A stretch of DNA of 10,831 nt from Saccoglossus kowalevskii. Taxonomy: Eukaryota; Hemichordata; Enteropneusta; Harrimaniidae. The notes below the pieces were generated by a model. It saw only the letters and a program-made list of their open reading frames with translations, searched no databases and was not told where the DNA came from. This document shows positions 1 through 8,682 of this stretch, piece by piece. Position 1 is the first letter of the stretch. Every line of letters starts with the position of its first letter. The stretch covers positions 1 to 10,831 of the forward strand of contig NW_003118229.1 in the NCBI RefSeq assembly GCF_000003605.2, given 5' to 3'. Made by a program: the position numbers and the translations under genes.

Positions 1-182
1 CACACACAAGATACAGTTAAACCTGTGTATAGTGACCACACAATATACAGTCAAACTTGTGTATAGTGACCACACAAGGTAATGTCAAACGTGTGTATAG
101 TCACCACACAAGGTACAGTCAAACGTGTGTATAGTCACCACACAAGGTACAGTCAAACCTGTGTATAGTGACCACATAAGGT

Positions 183-216
183 ACAGTCAAACCTGTGTAT
201 AGTGACCACACAAGGT
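183..216 (+). repeat. Reference (consensus-like) 34-bp monomer
   Basis: This unit carries the most common state at every variable slot: head acagtc, then aaac, then ctgtgtatag, centre tgacc, and tail acacaaggt. Other monomers are described as departures from it. The recurrent changes are: head to atagtc, aatc (2 bp shorter), aatgtc, acaata, acatta or aaagtc; aaac to gaac; the following c to g, a or t; tatag to ctattg or tatattg; tgacc to tcacc, tttcc, tgtcc or tgttc; tail aggt to aagt, cggt, agat, atgt or atat. The starting phase was set just after the ggt/agt tail for convenience. The true unit boundary is arbitrary. Confidence 0.9.
191..216. other. Imperfect inverted repeat inside each monomer (exemplar)
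   Basis: In the reference unit, acctgtgt (191-198) and acacaaggt (208-216) are reverse complements apart from one unpaired a. They flank a 9-nt centre, atagtgacc. This gives a possible 8-bp stem with one bulge. The inner tgtgt/acaca arms are present in most of the 322 units. The outer acc/ggt arms are often broken by the c-to-g, a or t change on the left, and I see no consistent compensating change on the right. A hairpin, cruciform or dimeric protein site is possible, but the sequence alone cannot show function. Confidence 0.6.
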
Positions 217-416
217 ACAGTCAAACCTGTCTATTGTGACCACACAAGGTACAGTCAAACCTGTGTATAGTGACCACACAAGGTAATCAATCGTGTGTAT
301 AGTGACCACACAAAGTACAGTCAAACGTGTATAGTGACCACACAAGGTACAATAAAACCTGTGTATAGTTTCCACACAAAGTACAGTCGAACATGTGTAT
401 AGTGACCACACAAGGT

Positions 417-552
417 AATGTCAAACATGTGTATATTGACCACACAAGGTACGGTCAAACATGTGTATAGTGACCACACAAGGTACAGTCAAACGTGTGT
501 ATAGTGACCACACAAGGTACAGTCAAACGTGTGTATAGTGACCACACAAGGT
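417..552 (+). repeat. Transition monomers after block P
   Basis: Four 34-bp units with a or g after aaac: aatgtc...tatattgacc (417-450), acggtcaaacatg (451-484) and two acagtcaaacgtgtg units (485-552). They separate block P from the aatc-rich domain. A related series, with extra single-base indels, reappears at 923-1024. Confidence 0.75.
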
Positions 553-2020
553 ACAGTCAAACCTGTGTATAGTGACCACACAAGGTACAGTCAAACCTGT
601 GTATAGTGACCACACAAGGTACAGTCAAACCTGTGTATAGTGACCACACAAGGTAATCAAACCTGTGTATAGTGACCACACAAGGTATAGTCAAACCTGT
701 GTATAGTGACCACACAAGGTAATCAAGCCTGTGTATAGTGACCACACAAGGTATAGTCAAACCTATGTATAGTGACCACACAAGGTACAGTCAAACCTGT
801 GTATAGTGACCACACAAGGTATAGTCAAACCTGTGTATAGTGACCACACAAGGTAATTCAAACCTGTGTATAGTGACCACACAAGGTACAGTTCAAACCT
901 GTGTATATTGACCACACAAGGTAATGTCAAACATGTGTATATGACCACACAAGGTACCGTTCAAACATGTGTATAGTGACCACACAAGGTACAGTCAAAC
1001 GTGTGTATAGTGACCACAAAAGGTACAGTCAAACCTGTGTATAGTTACCACACAAGGTACAGTCAAACCTGTGTATAGTGACCACACAAGGTACAGTCAA
1101 ACCTGTGTATAGTGACCACACAAGGTAATCAAACCTGTGTATAGTGACCACACAAGGTATAGTCAAACCTGTGTATAGTGACCACACAAGGTAATCAAGC
1201 CTGTGTATAGTGACCACGCAAGGTACAGTCAAACCTGTGTATAGTGACCACACAAGGTAATCAAGCCTGTGTATAGTGACCACACAAGGTACAGTCAAAC
1301 CTGTGTATAGTGACCACACAAGGTACAGTCAAACCTGTGTATAGTGACCACACAAGGTACAGTCAAACCTGTGTATAGTGACCACACAAGGTAATCAAAC
1401 CTGTGTATAGTGACCACACAAGGTATAGTCAAACCTGTGTATAGTGACCACACAAGGTAATCAAGCCTATGTATAGTGACCACACAAGGTACAGTCAAAC
1501 CTGTGTATAGTGACCACACAAGGTACAGTCAAACCTGTGTATAGTGACCACACAAGGTAATCAAACCTGTGTATAGTGACCACACAAGGTATAGTCAAAC
1601 CTGTGTATAGTGACCACACAAGGTACAGTCAAACCTGTGTATAGTGACCACACAAGGTACAGTCAAACCTGTGTATAGTGACCACACAAGGTAATCAAAC
1701 CTGTGTATAGTGACCACACAAGGTACAGTCAAACCTGTGTATAGTGACCACACAAGGTAATCAAACCTGTGTATAGTGACCACACAAGGTATAGTCAAAC
1801 CTGTGTATAGTGACCACACAAGGTAATCAAGCCTGTGTATAGTGACCACACAAGGTACAGTCAAACCTGTGTATAGTGACCACACAAGGTACAGTCAAAC
1901 CTGTGTATAGTCACCACACAAGGTAATCAAACCTGTGTATAGTGACCACACAAGGGAATCAAACCTGTGTATAGTGACCACACAAGGTAATCAAGCCTGT
2001 GTATTGTGACCACACATAGT
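553..2020 (+). repeat. aatc-rich homogeneous domain 1
   Basis: Almost all units have the tgacc centre and aggt tail. They differ mainly in the head: acagtc (34 bp), atagtc (34 bp), aatcaaacc (32 bp) and aatcaagcc (32 bp). The typical order is acagtc units, then aatcaaacc, then atagtc, then aatcaagcc, repeated with varying numbers of acagtc units (for example 1059-1224, 1325-1490, 1525-1658, 1725-1856). The tttcc, tgttc and cggt labels common elsewhere are absent here. This suggests local homogenisation by unequal exchange or replication slippage (inference). The 3' end carries rarer labels: tcacc at 1891-1924, a tail ending ggg at 1925-1956, and tattg with tail atagt at 1989-2020. Confidence 0.85.
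855..990 (+). repeat. Four consecutive odd-length monomers (33/35/33/35 bp)
   Basis: Units at 855-887, 888-922, 923-955 and 956-990 are 33, 35, 33 and 35 bp long. Three gain a t in the head (aattc, agttc, cgttc instead of atc or gtc), and one loses a base in the centre (tatatgacc). Single-base length changes are very rare elsewhere; the only others I see are near 10715-10818. They could be real local mutations or long-read consensus errors. Either way they are a usable landmark. Confidence 0.8.
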
Positions 2021-2054
2021 ACAGTCAAACCTGTGTATAGTGACCACACAAGGT
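1659..2054 (+). repeat. Higher-order block Q, copy 1
   Basis: The label order here is acagtc, aatcaaacc, acagtc, aatcaaacc, atagtc, aatcaagcc, acagtc, tcacc unit, ggg-tailed aatc unit, aatcaaacc, tattg/atagt unit, acagtc. The same order occurs at 4033-4462. That copy has one extra acagtc monomer (4265-4298) before the tcacc unit, and a gagcacac variant at 4067-4098. The shared rare tcacc, ggg and atagt labels make common descent much more likely than chance. Confidence 0.8.
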
Positions 2055-2090
2055 ATAGTCAAACCTGTCTATTGTGACCACACAAGGTAC

Positions 2091-2096
2091 AATAAA
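2091..2096 (+). other. AATAAA hexamer in acaata-headed monomer (exemplar)
   Basis: Units headed acaata read AATAAA on the plus strand. I count 25 such units, at 349, 2089, 2219, 2353, 2487, 3395, 3799, 4833, 5539, 5669, 5803, 5937, 6609, 6911, 7045, 7585, 8193, 8697, 8827, 8961, 9095, 9837, 10139, 10273 and the edge unit at 10819. Four further units headed acatta (3597, 5035, 7451, 7991) read ATTAAA. These match the two commonest animal polyadenylation hexamers, and the bases downstream (tgtgtatagttt) are G/T-rich. Nothing shows that the array is transcribed, so a polyadenylation role is only a possibility. Confidence 0.4.
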
Positions 2097-2190
2097 ACCT
2101 GTGTATAGTTTCCACACAAAGTACAGTCGAACCTGTGTATAGTGTTCACACACGGTACAGTCAAACCTGTGTATAGTGACCACACAAAGT

Positions 2191-2218
2191 ACAAACGTGT
2201 ATAGTGACCACACAATGT
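2191..2218 (+). repeat. 28-bp deletion monomer (marker unit, first of three)
   Basis: This unit reads acaaacgtg at its start, having lost six bases relative to the reference. Such units occur only at 2191-2218, 5641-5668 and 8799-8826, so they mark the three copies of block R. The first two end aatgt and the third ends aaggt. Confidence 0.88.
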
Positions 2219-3160
2219 ACAATAAAACATGTGTATAGTTTCCACACAAGATACAGTCGAACCTGTGTATAGTGACCACACAATGTACAGTCAAACCTGT
2301 GTATAGTGACCACACAAAGTACAGTCAAACGTGTATAGTGACCACACAAGGTACAATAAAACCTGTGTATAGTTTCCACACAAAGTACAGTCGAACCTGT
2401 GCATAGTGTTCACACACGGTACAGTCAAACCTGTGTATAGTGACCACACAAAGTACAGTCAAACGTGTATATTGACCACACAAGGTACAATAAAACCTGT
2501 GTATAGTTTCCACACAAGGTACAGTCGAACATGTGTATAGTGTCCACACACGGTACAATCAAACCTGTGTATAGTTTCCACACAAGGTATAATCAAACCT
2601 ATGTATTGTGACCACACATAGTACAGTCAAACCTGTGTATAGTGACCACACAAGGTATAGTCAAACCTGTCTATTGTGACCACACAAGGTACAGTTAAAC
2701 CTGTGTATAGTGACCACACAATATACAGTCAAACTTGTGTATAGTGACCACACAAGGTAATGTCAAACGTGTGTATAGTCACCACACAAGGTACAGTCAA
2801 ACGTGTGTATAGTGACCACACAAGGTACAGTCAAACCTGTGTATAGTGACCACACAAGGTACAGTCAAACCTGTGTATAGTGACCACACAAGGTAATCAA
2901 TCGTGTGTATAGTGACCACACAAGGTAATCAATCGTGTGTATAGTGACCACACAAAGTACAGTCAAACGTGTATAGTGACCACACGAGGTACAGTCGAAC
3001 CTGTGTATAGTGACCACACAAGGTATAGTCAAACCTGTCTATTGTGACCACACAAGGTATAGTCAAACCTGTGTATAGTGTCCACACACGGTACAGTCGA
3101 ACCTGTGTATAGTGACCACACAAGGTATAGTCAAACCTGTCTATTGTGACCACACAAGGT

Positions 3161-3460
3161 ACAGTCAAACGTGTGTATAGTCACCACACAAGGTACAGTC
3201 AAACCTGTGTATAGTGACCACATAAGGTACAGTCAAACCTGTGTATAGTGACCACACAAGGTACAGTCAAACCTGTCTATTGTGACCACACAAGGTACAG
3301 TCAAACCTGTGTATAGTGACCACACAAGGTAATCAATCGTGTGTATAGTGACCACACAAAGTACAGTCAAACGTGTATAGTGACCACACAAGGTACAATA
3401 AAACCTGTGTATAGTTTCCACACAAAGTACAGTCGAACATGTGTATAGTGACCACACAAG
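3161..3460 (+). repeat. Block P, partial copy
   Basis: Matches 115-414 (offset 3,046) and 4599-4898 (offset 1,438), and includes the rare accacataagg unit at 3195-3228. The left part of block P (the atat-tailed, ttgtg and aatgtc units) is absent. Instead, this copy is joined to a ctattg unit (3127-3160) that follows block R. The last unit ends aagtt instead of aaggt. Confidence 0.85.
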
Positions 3461-3630
3461 TTATAGTCAAACCTGTCTATTGTGACCACACAAGGTATAG
3501 TCAAACCTGTGTATAGTGTCCACACACGGTAAAGTCAAACCTGTGTATAGTGACCACACAAAGTACAGTCAAACGTGTATAGTGACCACACAAGGTACAT
3601 TAAAACCTGTGTATAGTTTCCACACAAAGT
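3429..3630 (+). repeat. Six-monomer 202-bp higher-order unit, first copy
   Basis: The label order is tcgaacatg, atagtc/ctattg, atagtc with tgtcc and cggt, aaagtc with tail aagt, the short 32-bp gtgtatag unit, and acatta with tttcc. The length is five 34-bp units plus one 32-bp unit, 202 bp. The next 202 bp (3631-3832) repeat the same order with small changes. The series is also seen once at 4867-5068 and again, doubled, at 7823-8226. Confidence 0.85.
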
Positions 3631-3832
3631 ACAGTCGAACATGTGTATAGTGACCACACAAGGTTTAGTCAAACCTGTCTATTGTGACCACACAAGGTAT
3701 AGTCAAACCTGTGTATAGTGTCCACACACGGTACAGTCAAACCTGTGTATAGTGACCACACAAAGTACAGTCAAACGTGTATAGTGACCACACAAGGTAC
3801 AATAAAACCTGTGTATAGTTTCCACACAAAGT
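3631..3832 (+). repeat. Six-monomer 202-bp higher-order unit, second copy
   Basis: Same six-label order as 3429-3630. It has a ttagtc head in place of atagtc (3665-3698), acagtc in place of aaagtc, and acaata in place of acatta. The ttagtc head occurs in only one other place (8059-8092), which ties this copy to 8025-8226. The block at 4599-5270 lacks this second copy, as the offset to 3161-4032 falls from 1,438 to 1,236 bp, exactly one 202-bp unit. Confidence 0.85.
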
Positions 3833-4032
3833 ACAGTCGAACCTGTGTATAGTGTTCACACACGGTACAGTCAAACCTGTGTATAGTGACCACACAAGGT
3901 AGTCAAACCTGTATATTGTGACCACACAAGGTACAGTCAAACATGTGTATAGTGACCACACAAGATTAAGTCAAACTTGTGTATAGTGACCACACAAGGT
4001 AATCAAACCTGTGTATAGTGACCACACAAGGT
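3833..4032 (+). repeat. Block S (six monomers), copy 1
   Basis: Order: tcgaacc with tgttc/cggt, acagtc, gtatattg unit, acagtcaaacatg with agat tail, taagtc/ttgtg unit, aatcaaacc. The same series is at 5069-5270 and 8227-8428, where it opens each superunit. In this copy the gtatattg unit (3901-3932) has lost its first two bases. Confidence 0.82.
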
Positions 4033-4428
4033 ACAGTCAAACCTGTGTATAGTGACCACACAAGGTAATCAAACCTGTGTATAGTGAGCACACAAGGTAC
4101 AGTCAAACCTGTGTATAGTGACCACACAAGGTAATCAAACCTGTGTATAGTGACCACACAAGGTATAGTCAAACCTGTGTATAGTGACCACACAAGGTAA
4201 TCAAGCCTGTGTATAGTGACCACACAAGGTACAGTCAAACCTGTGTATAGTGACCACACAAGGTACAGTCAAACCTGTGTATAGTGACCACACAAGGTAC
4301 AGTCAAACCTGTGTATAGTCACCACACAAGGTAATCAAACCTGTGTATAGTGACCACACAAGGGAATCAAACCTGTGTATAGTGACCACACAAGGTAATC
4401 AAGCCTGTGTATTGTGACCACACATAGT
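4001..4428 (+). repeat. aatc-rich homogeneous domain 2
   Basis: Composition is like 553-2020: acagtc, atagtc, aatcaaacc and aatcaagcc heads with tgacc centres, and no tttcc or cggt units. It holds 13 monomers. Shorter stretches of the same character occur at 5239-5404 and 8397-8562. Confidence 0.82.
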
Positions 4429-4462
4429 ACAGTCAAACCTGTGTATAGTGACCACACAAGGT
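4033..4462 (+). repeat. Higher-order block Q, copy 2
   Basis: Counterpart of 1659-2054, longer by one 34-bp monomer, so the offset shifts from 2,374 to 2,408 bp partway through. It is followed directly by an ataatc/ctattg unit (4463-4496) and then by copy 2 of block P. In copy 1 the same point (2055-2088) leads into block R instead. The junction is therefore a rearrangement point. Confidence 0.8.
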
Positions 4463-4486
4463 ATAATCAAACCTGTCTATTGTGAC

Positions 4487-4900
4487 CACACAAGATACAG
4501 TTAAACCTGTGTATAGTGACCACACAATATACAGTCAAACTTGTGTATAGTGACCACACAAGGTAATGTCAAACGTGTGTATAGTCACCACACAAGGTAC
4601 AGTCAAACGTGTGTATAGTCACCACACAAGGTACAGTCAAACCTGTGTATAGTGACCACATAAGGTACAGTCAAACCTGTGTATAGTGACCACACAAGGT
4701 ACAGTCAAACCTGTCTATTGTGACCACACAAGGTACAGTCAAACCTGTGTATAGTGACCACACAAGGTAATCAATCGTGTGTATAGTGACCACACAAAGT
4801 ACAGTCAAACGTGTATAGTGACCACACAAGGTACAATAAAACCTGTGTATAGTTTCCACACAAAGTACAGTCGAACATGTGTATAGTGACCACACAAGGT
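4487..4900 (+). repeat. Block P, copy 2
   Basis: By eye this is base-for-base identical to 3-416 over 414 bp, including the accacataagg unit (4633-4666). To the right it continues like the 3161 copy (atagtc/ctattg at 4901, tgtcc/cggt at 4935, aaagtc at 4969), not like the first copy. Confidence 0.88.
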
Positions 4901-5524
4901 ATAGTCAAACCTGTCTATTGTGACCACACAAGGTATAGTCAAACCTGTGTATAGTGTCCACACACGGTAAAGTCAAACCTGTGTATAGTGACCACACAAA
5001 GTACAGTCAAACGTGTATAGTGACCACACAAGGTACATTAAAACCTGTGTATAGTTTCCACACAAAGTACAGTCGAACCTGTGTATAGTGTTCACACACG
5101 GTACAGTCAAACCTGTGTATAGTGACCACACAAGGTACAGTCAAACCTGTATATTGTGACCACACAAGGTACAGTCAAACATGTGTATAGTGACCACACA
5201 AGATTAAGTCAAACTTGTGTATAGTGACCACACAAGGTAATCAAACCTGTGTATAGTGACCACACAAGGTATAGTCAAACCTGTGTATAGTGACCACACA
5301 AGGTAATCAAACCTGTGTATAGTGACCACACAAGGTATAGTCAAACGTGTGTATAGTGACCACACAAGGTACAGTCAAACCTGTGTATAGTGACCACACA
5401 AGGTATAGTCAAACCTGTCTATTGTTACCACACAAGGTATAGTTAAACCTGTGTATAGTGTCCACACACGGTACAGTCAAACCTGTGTATAGTGACCACA
5501 CAAAGTACAGTCAAACGTGTATAG

Positions 5525-6548
5525 TGACCACACAAGGTACAATAAAACCTGTGTATAGTTTCCACACAAAGTACAGTCGAACCTGTGTATAGTGTTCACA
5601 CACGGTACAGTCAAACCTGTGTATAGTGACCACACAAAGTACAAACGTGTATAGTGACCACACAATGTACAATAAAACATGTGTATAGTTTCCACACAAG
5701 ATACAGTCGAACCTGTGTATAGTGACCACACAATGTACAGTCAAACCTGTGTATAGTGACCACACAAAGTACAGTCAAACGTGTATAGTGACCACACAAG
5801 GTACAATAAAACCTGTGTATAGTTTCCACACAAAGTACAGTCGAACCTGTGCATAGTGTTCACACACGGTACAGTCAAACCTGTGTATAGTGACCACACA
5901 AAGTACAGTCAAACGTGTATATTGACCACACAAGGTACAATAAAACCTGTGTATAGTTTCCACACAAGGTACAGTCGAACATGTGTATAGTGTCCACACA
6001 CGGTACAATCAAACCTGTGTATAGTTTCCACACAAGGTATAATCAAACCTATGTATTGTGACCACACATAGTACAGTCAAACCTGTGTATAGTGACCACA
6101 CAAGGTATAGTCAAACCTGTCTATTGTGACCACACAAGGTACAGTTAAACCTGTGTATAGTGACCACACAATATACAGTCAAACTTGTGTATAGTGACCA
6201 CACAAGGTAATGTCAAACGTGTGTATAGTCACCACACAAGGTACAGTCAAACGTGTGTATAGTGACCACACAAGGTACAGTCAAACCTGTGTATAGTGAC
6301 CACACAAGGTACAGTCAAACCTGTGTATAGTGACCACACAAGGTAATCAATCGTGTGTATAGTGACCACACAAGGTAATCAATCGTGTGTATAGTGACCA
6401 CACAAAGTACAGTCAAACGTGTATAGTGACCACACGAGGTACAGTCGAACCTGTGTATAGTGACCACACAAGGTATAGTCAAACCTGTCTATTGTGACCA
6501 CACAAGGTATAGTCAAACCTGTGTATAGTGTCCACACACGGTACAGTC
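5525..6548 (+). repeat. Higher-order block R, copy 2
   Basis: Identical by eye to 2075-3098 over about 1,024 bp, with all the rare units in the same order, including the 28-bp monomer (5641-5668) and the doubled aatcaatcg units (6345-6408). It lies inside the 5069-8226 superunit. Within a tandem array whose neighbouring monomers differ by several bases, perfect identity over this length implies recent duplication or gene conversion. An assembly artefact is the alternative. Confidence 0.9.
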
Positions 6549-6844
6549 AAACCTGTGTATAGTGACCACACAAAGTACAGTCAAACGTGTATAGTGACCA
6601 CACAAGGTACAATAAAACCTGTGTATAGTTTCCACACAAAGTACAGTCGAACCTGTGTATAGTGTTCACACACGGTACAGTCAAACCTGTGTATAGTGAT
6701 CACACAAGGTACAGTCAAACCTGTATATTGTGACCACACAAGGTACAGTCAAACCTGTGTATAGTGACCACACAAGATACAGTCAAACTTGTGTATAGTG
6801 ACCACACAAGGTAATCGAACCTGTGTATAGTGACCACACACGGT

Positions 6845-7112
6845 ACAGTCAAACCTGTGTATAGTGACCACACAAAGTACAGTCAAACGTGTATAGTGAC
6901 CACACAAGGTACAATAAAACCTGTGTATAGTTTCCACACAAAGTACAGTCGAACCTGTGTATAGTGTTCACACACGGTACAGTCAAACCTGTGTATAGTG
7001 ACCACACAAAGTACAGTCAAACGTGTATAGTGACCACACAAGATACAATAAAACCTGTGTATAGTTTCCACACAAGATACAGTCGAACCTGTGTATAGTG
7101 TTCACACACGGT
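6845..7112 (+). repeat. Four-monomer 134-bp higher-order unit, two tandem copies
   Basis: The order acagtc with tail aagt, short 32-bp gtgtatag, acaata with tttcc, and tcgaacc with tgttc/cggt (34+32+34+34 = 134 bp) occurs twice in tandem. The second copy has agat tails on two units. The same four-label unit appears at 5473-5606, 6543-6676, 7519-7652 (with tgtcc), 8631-8764, 9771-9904 and 10073-10206. It is the most widespread small higher-order unit in the right two-thirds of the window. Confidence 0.82.
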
Positions 7113-7214
7113 ACAGTCAAACCTGTGTATAGTGACCACACAAGGTACAGTCAACCCTGTATATTGTGACCACACAAGGTACAGTCAAACATGTGTATAG
7201 TGACCACACAAGAT

Positions 7215-7754
7215 ACAGTCGAACATGTGTATAGTGTCCACACACGGTACAGTCAAACCTGAGTATAGTTTCCACACAAGGTACAGTCGAACATGTGTAT
7301 AGTGACCACACAAGGTATAGTCAAACCTGTCTATTGTGACCACACAAGATATAGTCAAACCTGTGTATAGTGTCCACACACGGTAAAGTCAAACCTGTGT
7401 ATAGTGACCACACAAAGTACAGTCAAACGTGTATAGTGACCACACAAGGTACATTAAAACCTGTGTATAGTTTCCACACAAAGTACAGTCGAACCTGTGT
7501 ATAGTGTTCACACACGGTACAGTCAAACCTGTGTATAGTGACCACACAAAGTACAGTCAAACGTGTATAGTGACCACACAAGGTACAATAAAACATGTGT
7601 ATAGTTTCCACACAAGGTACAGTCGAACATGTGTATAGTGTCCACACACGGTACAGTCAAACCTGTGTATAGTTTCCACACAAGGTACAGTCGAATCTGT
7701 GTATAGTGTCCACACACGGTACAGTCAAACCTGTGTATAGTTTCCACACACGGT
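7215..7754 (+). repeat. 540-bp tandem duplication, first copy (16 monomers)
   Basis: The stretch 7215-7494 matches 7755-8034 at an offset of 540 bp with two substitutions by eye (at 7877 and 7980 in the second copy). Both begin with tcgaacatg/tgtcc and then carry the rare ctgagtatag unit (7249-7282 and 7789-7822). The match ends at 7495/8035, where c faces a. The 540 bp is 14 units of 34 bp plus two of 32 bp. Confidence 0.85.
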
Positions 7755-7822
7755 ACAGTCGAACATGTGTATAGTGTCCACACACGGTACAGTCAAACCT
7801 GAGTATAGTTTCCACACAAGGT
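7619..7822 (+). repeat. 68-bp dimer array, short run
   Basis: Three dimers alternate a tcgaac unit with tgtcc/cggt and an acagtcaaac unit with tttcc. One member has gaatctg instead of gaacatg (7687-7720), and the last carries ctgagtatag. The same run, including both rare changes, is at 10307-10510. Confidence 0.82.
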
Positions 7823-8034
7823 ACAGTCGAACATGTGTATAGTGACCACACAAGGTATAGTCAAACCTGTCTATTGTGAACACACAAGATATAGTCAAAC
7901 CTGTGTATAGTGTCCACACACGGTAAAGTCAAACCTGTGTATAGTGACCACACAAAGTACAGTCAAACGTGTATAGTGACTACACAAGGTACATTAAAAC
8001 CTGTGTATAGTTTCCACACAAAGTACAGTCGAAC
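7755..8034 (+). repeat. 540-bp tandem duplication, partial second copy
   Basis: About 280 bp repeating 7215-7494, with gaacacac at 7857-7890 and gactacac at 7959-7990 as private changes. Past 8034 it continues like 3631-3900, so 7891-8294 aligns with 3497-3900 at an offset of 4,394 bp. This suggests that the segment joined two older blocks. Confidence 0.82.
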
Positions 8035-8682
8035 ATGTGTATAGTGACCACACAAGGTTTAGTCAAACCTGTCTATTGTGACCACACAAGGTATAGTCAA
8101 ACCTGTGTATAGTGTCCACACACGGTACAGTCAAACCTGTGTATAGTGACCACACAAAGTACAGTCAAACGTGTATAGTGACCACACAAGGTACAATAAA
8201 ACCTGTGTATAGTTTCCACACAAAGTACAGTCGAACCTGTGTATAGTGTTCACACACGGTACAGTCAAACCTGTGTATAGTGACCACACAAGGTACAGTC
8301 AAACCTGTATATTGTGACCACACAAGGTACAGTCAAACATGTGTATAGTGACCACACAAGATTAAGTCAAACTTGTGTATAGTGACCACACAAGGTAATC
8401 AAACCTGTGTATAGTGACCACACAAGGTATAGTCAAACCTGTGTATAGTGACCACACAAGGTAATCAAACCTGTGTATAGTGACCACACAAGGTATAGTC
8501 AAACCTGTGTATAGTGACCACACAAGGTACAGTCAAACCTGTGTATAGTGACCACACAAGGTATAGTCAAACCTGTCTATTGTTACCACACAAGGTATAG
8601 TTAAACCTGTGTATAGTGTCCACACACGGTACAGTCAAACCTGTGTATAGTGACCACACAAAGTACAGTCAAACGTGTATAG

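Larger units (their letters stand above)
3..416 (+). repeat. Higher-order block P, copy 1
   Basis: This run of 12 monomers plus a partial one has a distinctive label order. It contains a unit ending atat (13-46), a ttgtg unit (47-80), two tcacc units (81-148), a rare accacataagg unit (149-182), a ctattg unit (217-250), an aatcaatcg unit of 32 bp (285-316), a short gtgtatag unit of 32 bp (317-348), an acaata/tttcc unit (349-382) and a tcgaacatg unit (383-416). By eye it is identical to 4487-4900, and 115-414 matches 3161-3460. Positions 1-2 are the first mismatch to the 4487 copy, so the copy boundary sits almost exactly at the window edge. Confidence 0.88.
2075..3098 (+). repeat. Higher-order block R, copy 1 (~1,024 bp)
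   Basis: By eye this segment is identical to 5525-6548 at an offset of 3,450 bp. Its diagnostic units are a 28-bp monomer (2191-2218), an agat-tailed tttcc unit (2219-2252), a tgcatag unit (2387-2420), an ataatc...tatgtattg unit with tail atagt (2589-2622), an atat-tailed unit (2691-2724), two consecutive aatcaatcg units (2895-2958) and a cacacgaggt unit (2959-2990). It breaks off at 3099, where this copy has tcga and the other has tcaa. A third copy starts at 8683 and keeps this order until about 9499. Confidence 0.9.
5069..8226 (+). repeat. 3,158-bp superunit A (94 monomers)
   Basis: This segment and the one starting at 8227 follow the same monomer order. Over 5069-6341 against 8227-9499 I see three substitutions by eye (5345/8503, 5666/8824, and one at 8954), roughly 99.8% identity. 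After a small replacement, 6377-7039 matches 9605-10267 (offset 3,228), and 7485-7822 matches 10173-10510 (offset 2,688). The change from 3,228 to 2,688 is exactly the 540-bp duplication found only in this copy. Where the superunit starts is arbitrary; 5069 is used because the close match begins at about that point. Confidence 0.85.
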
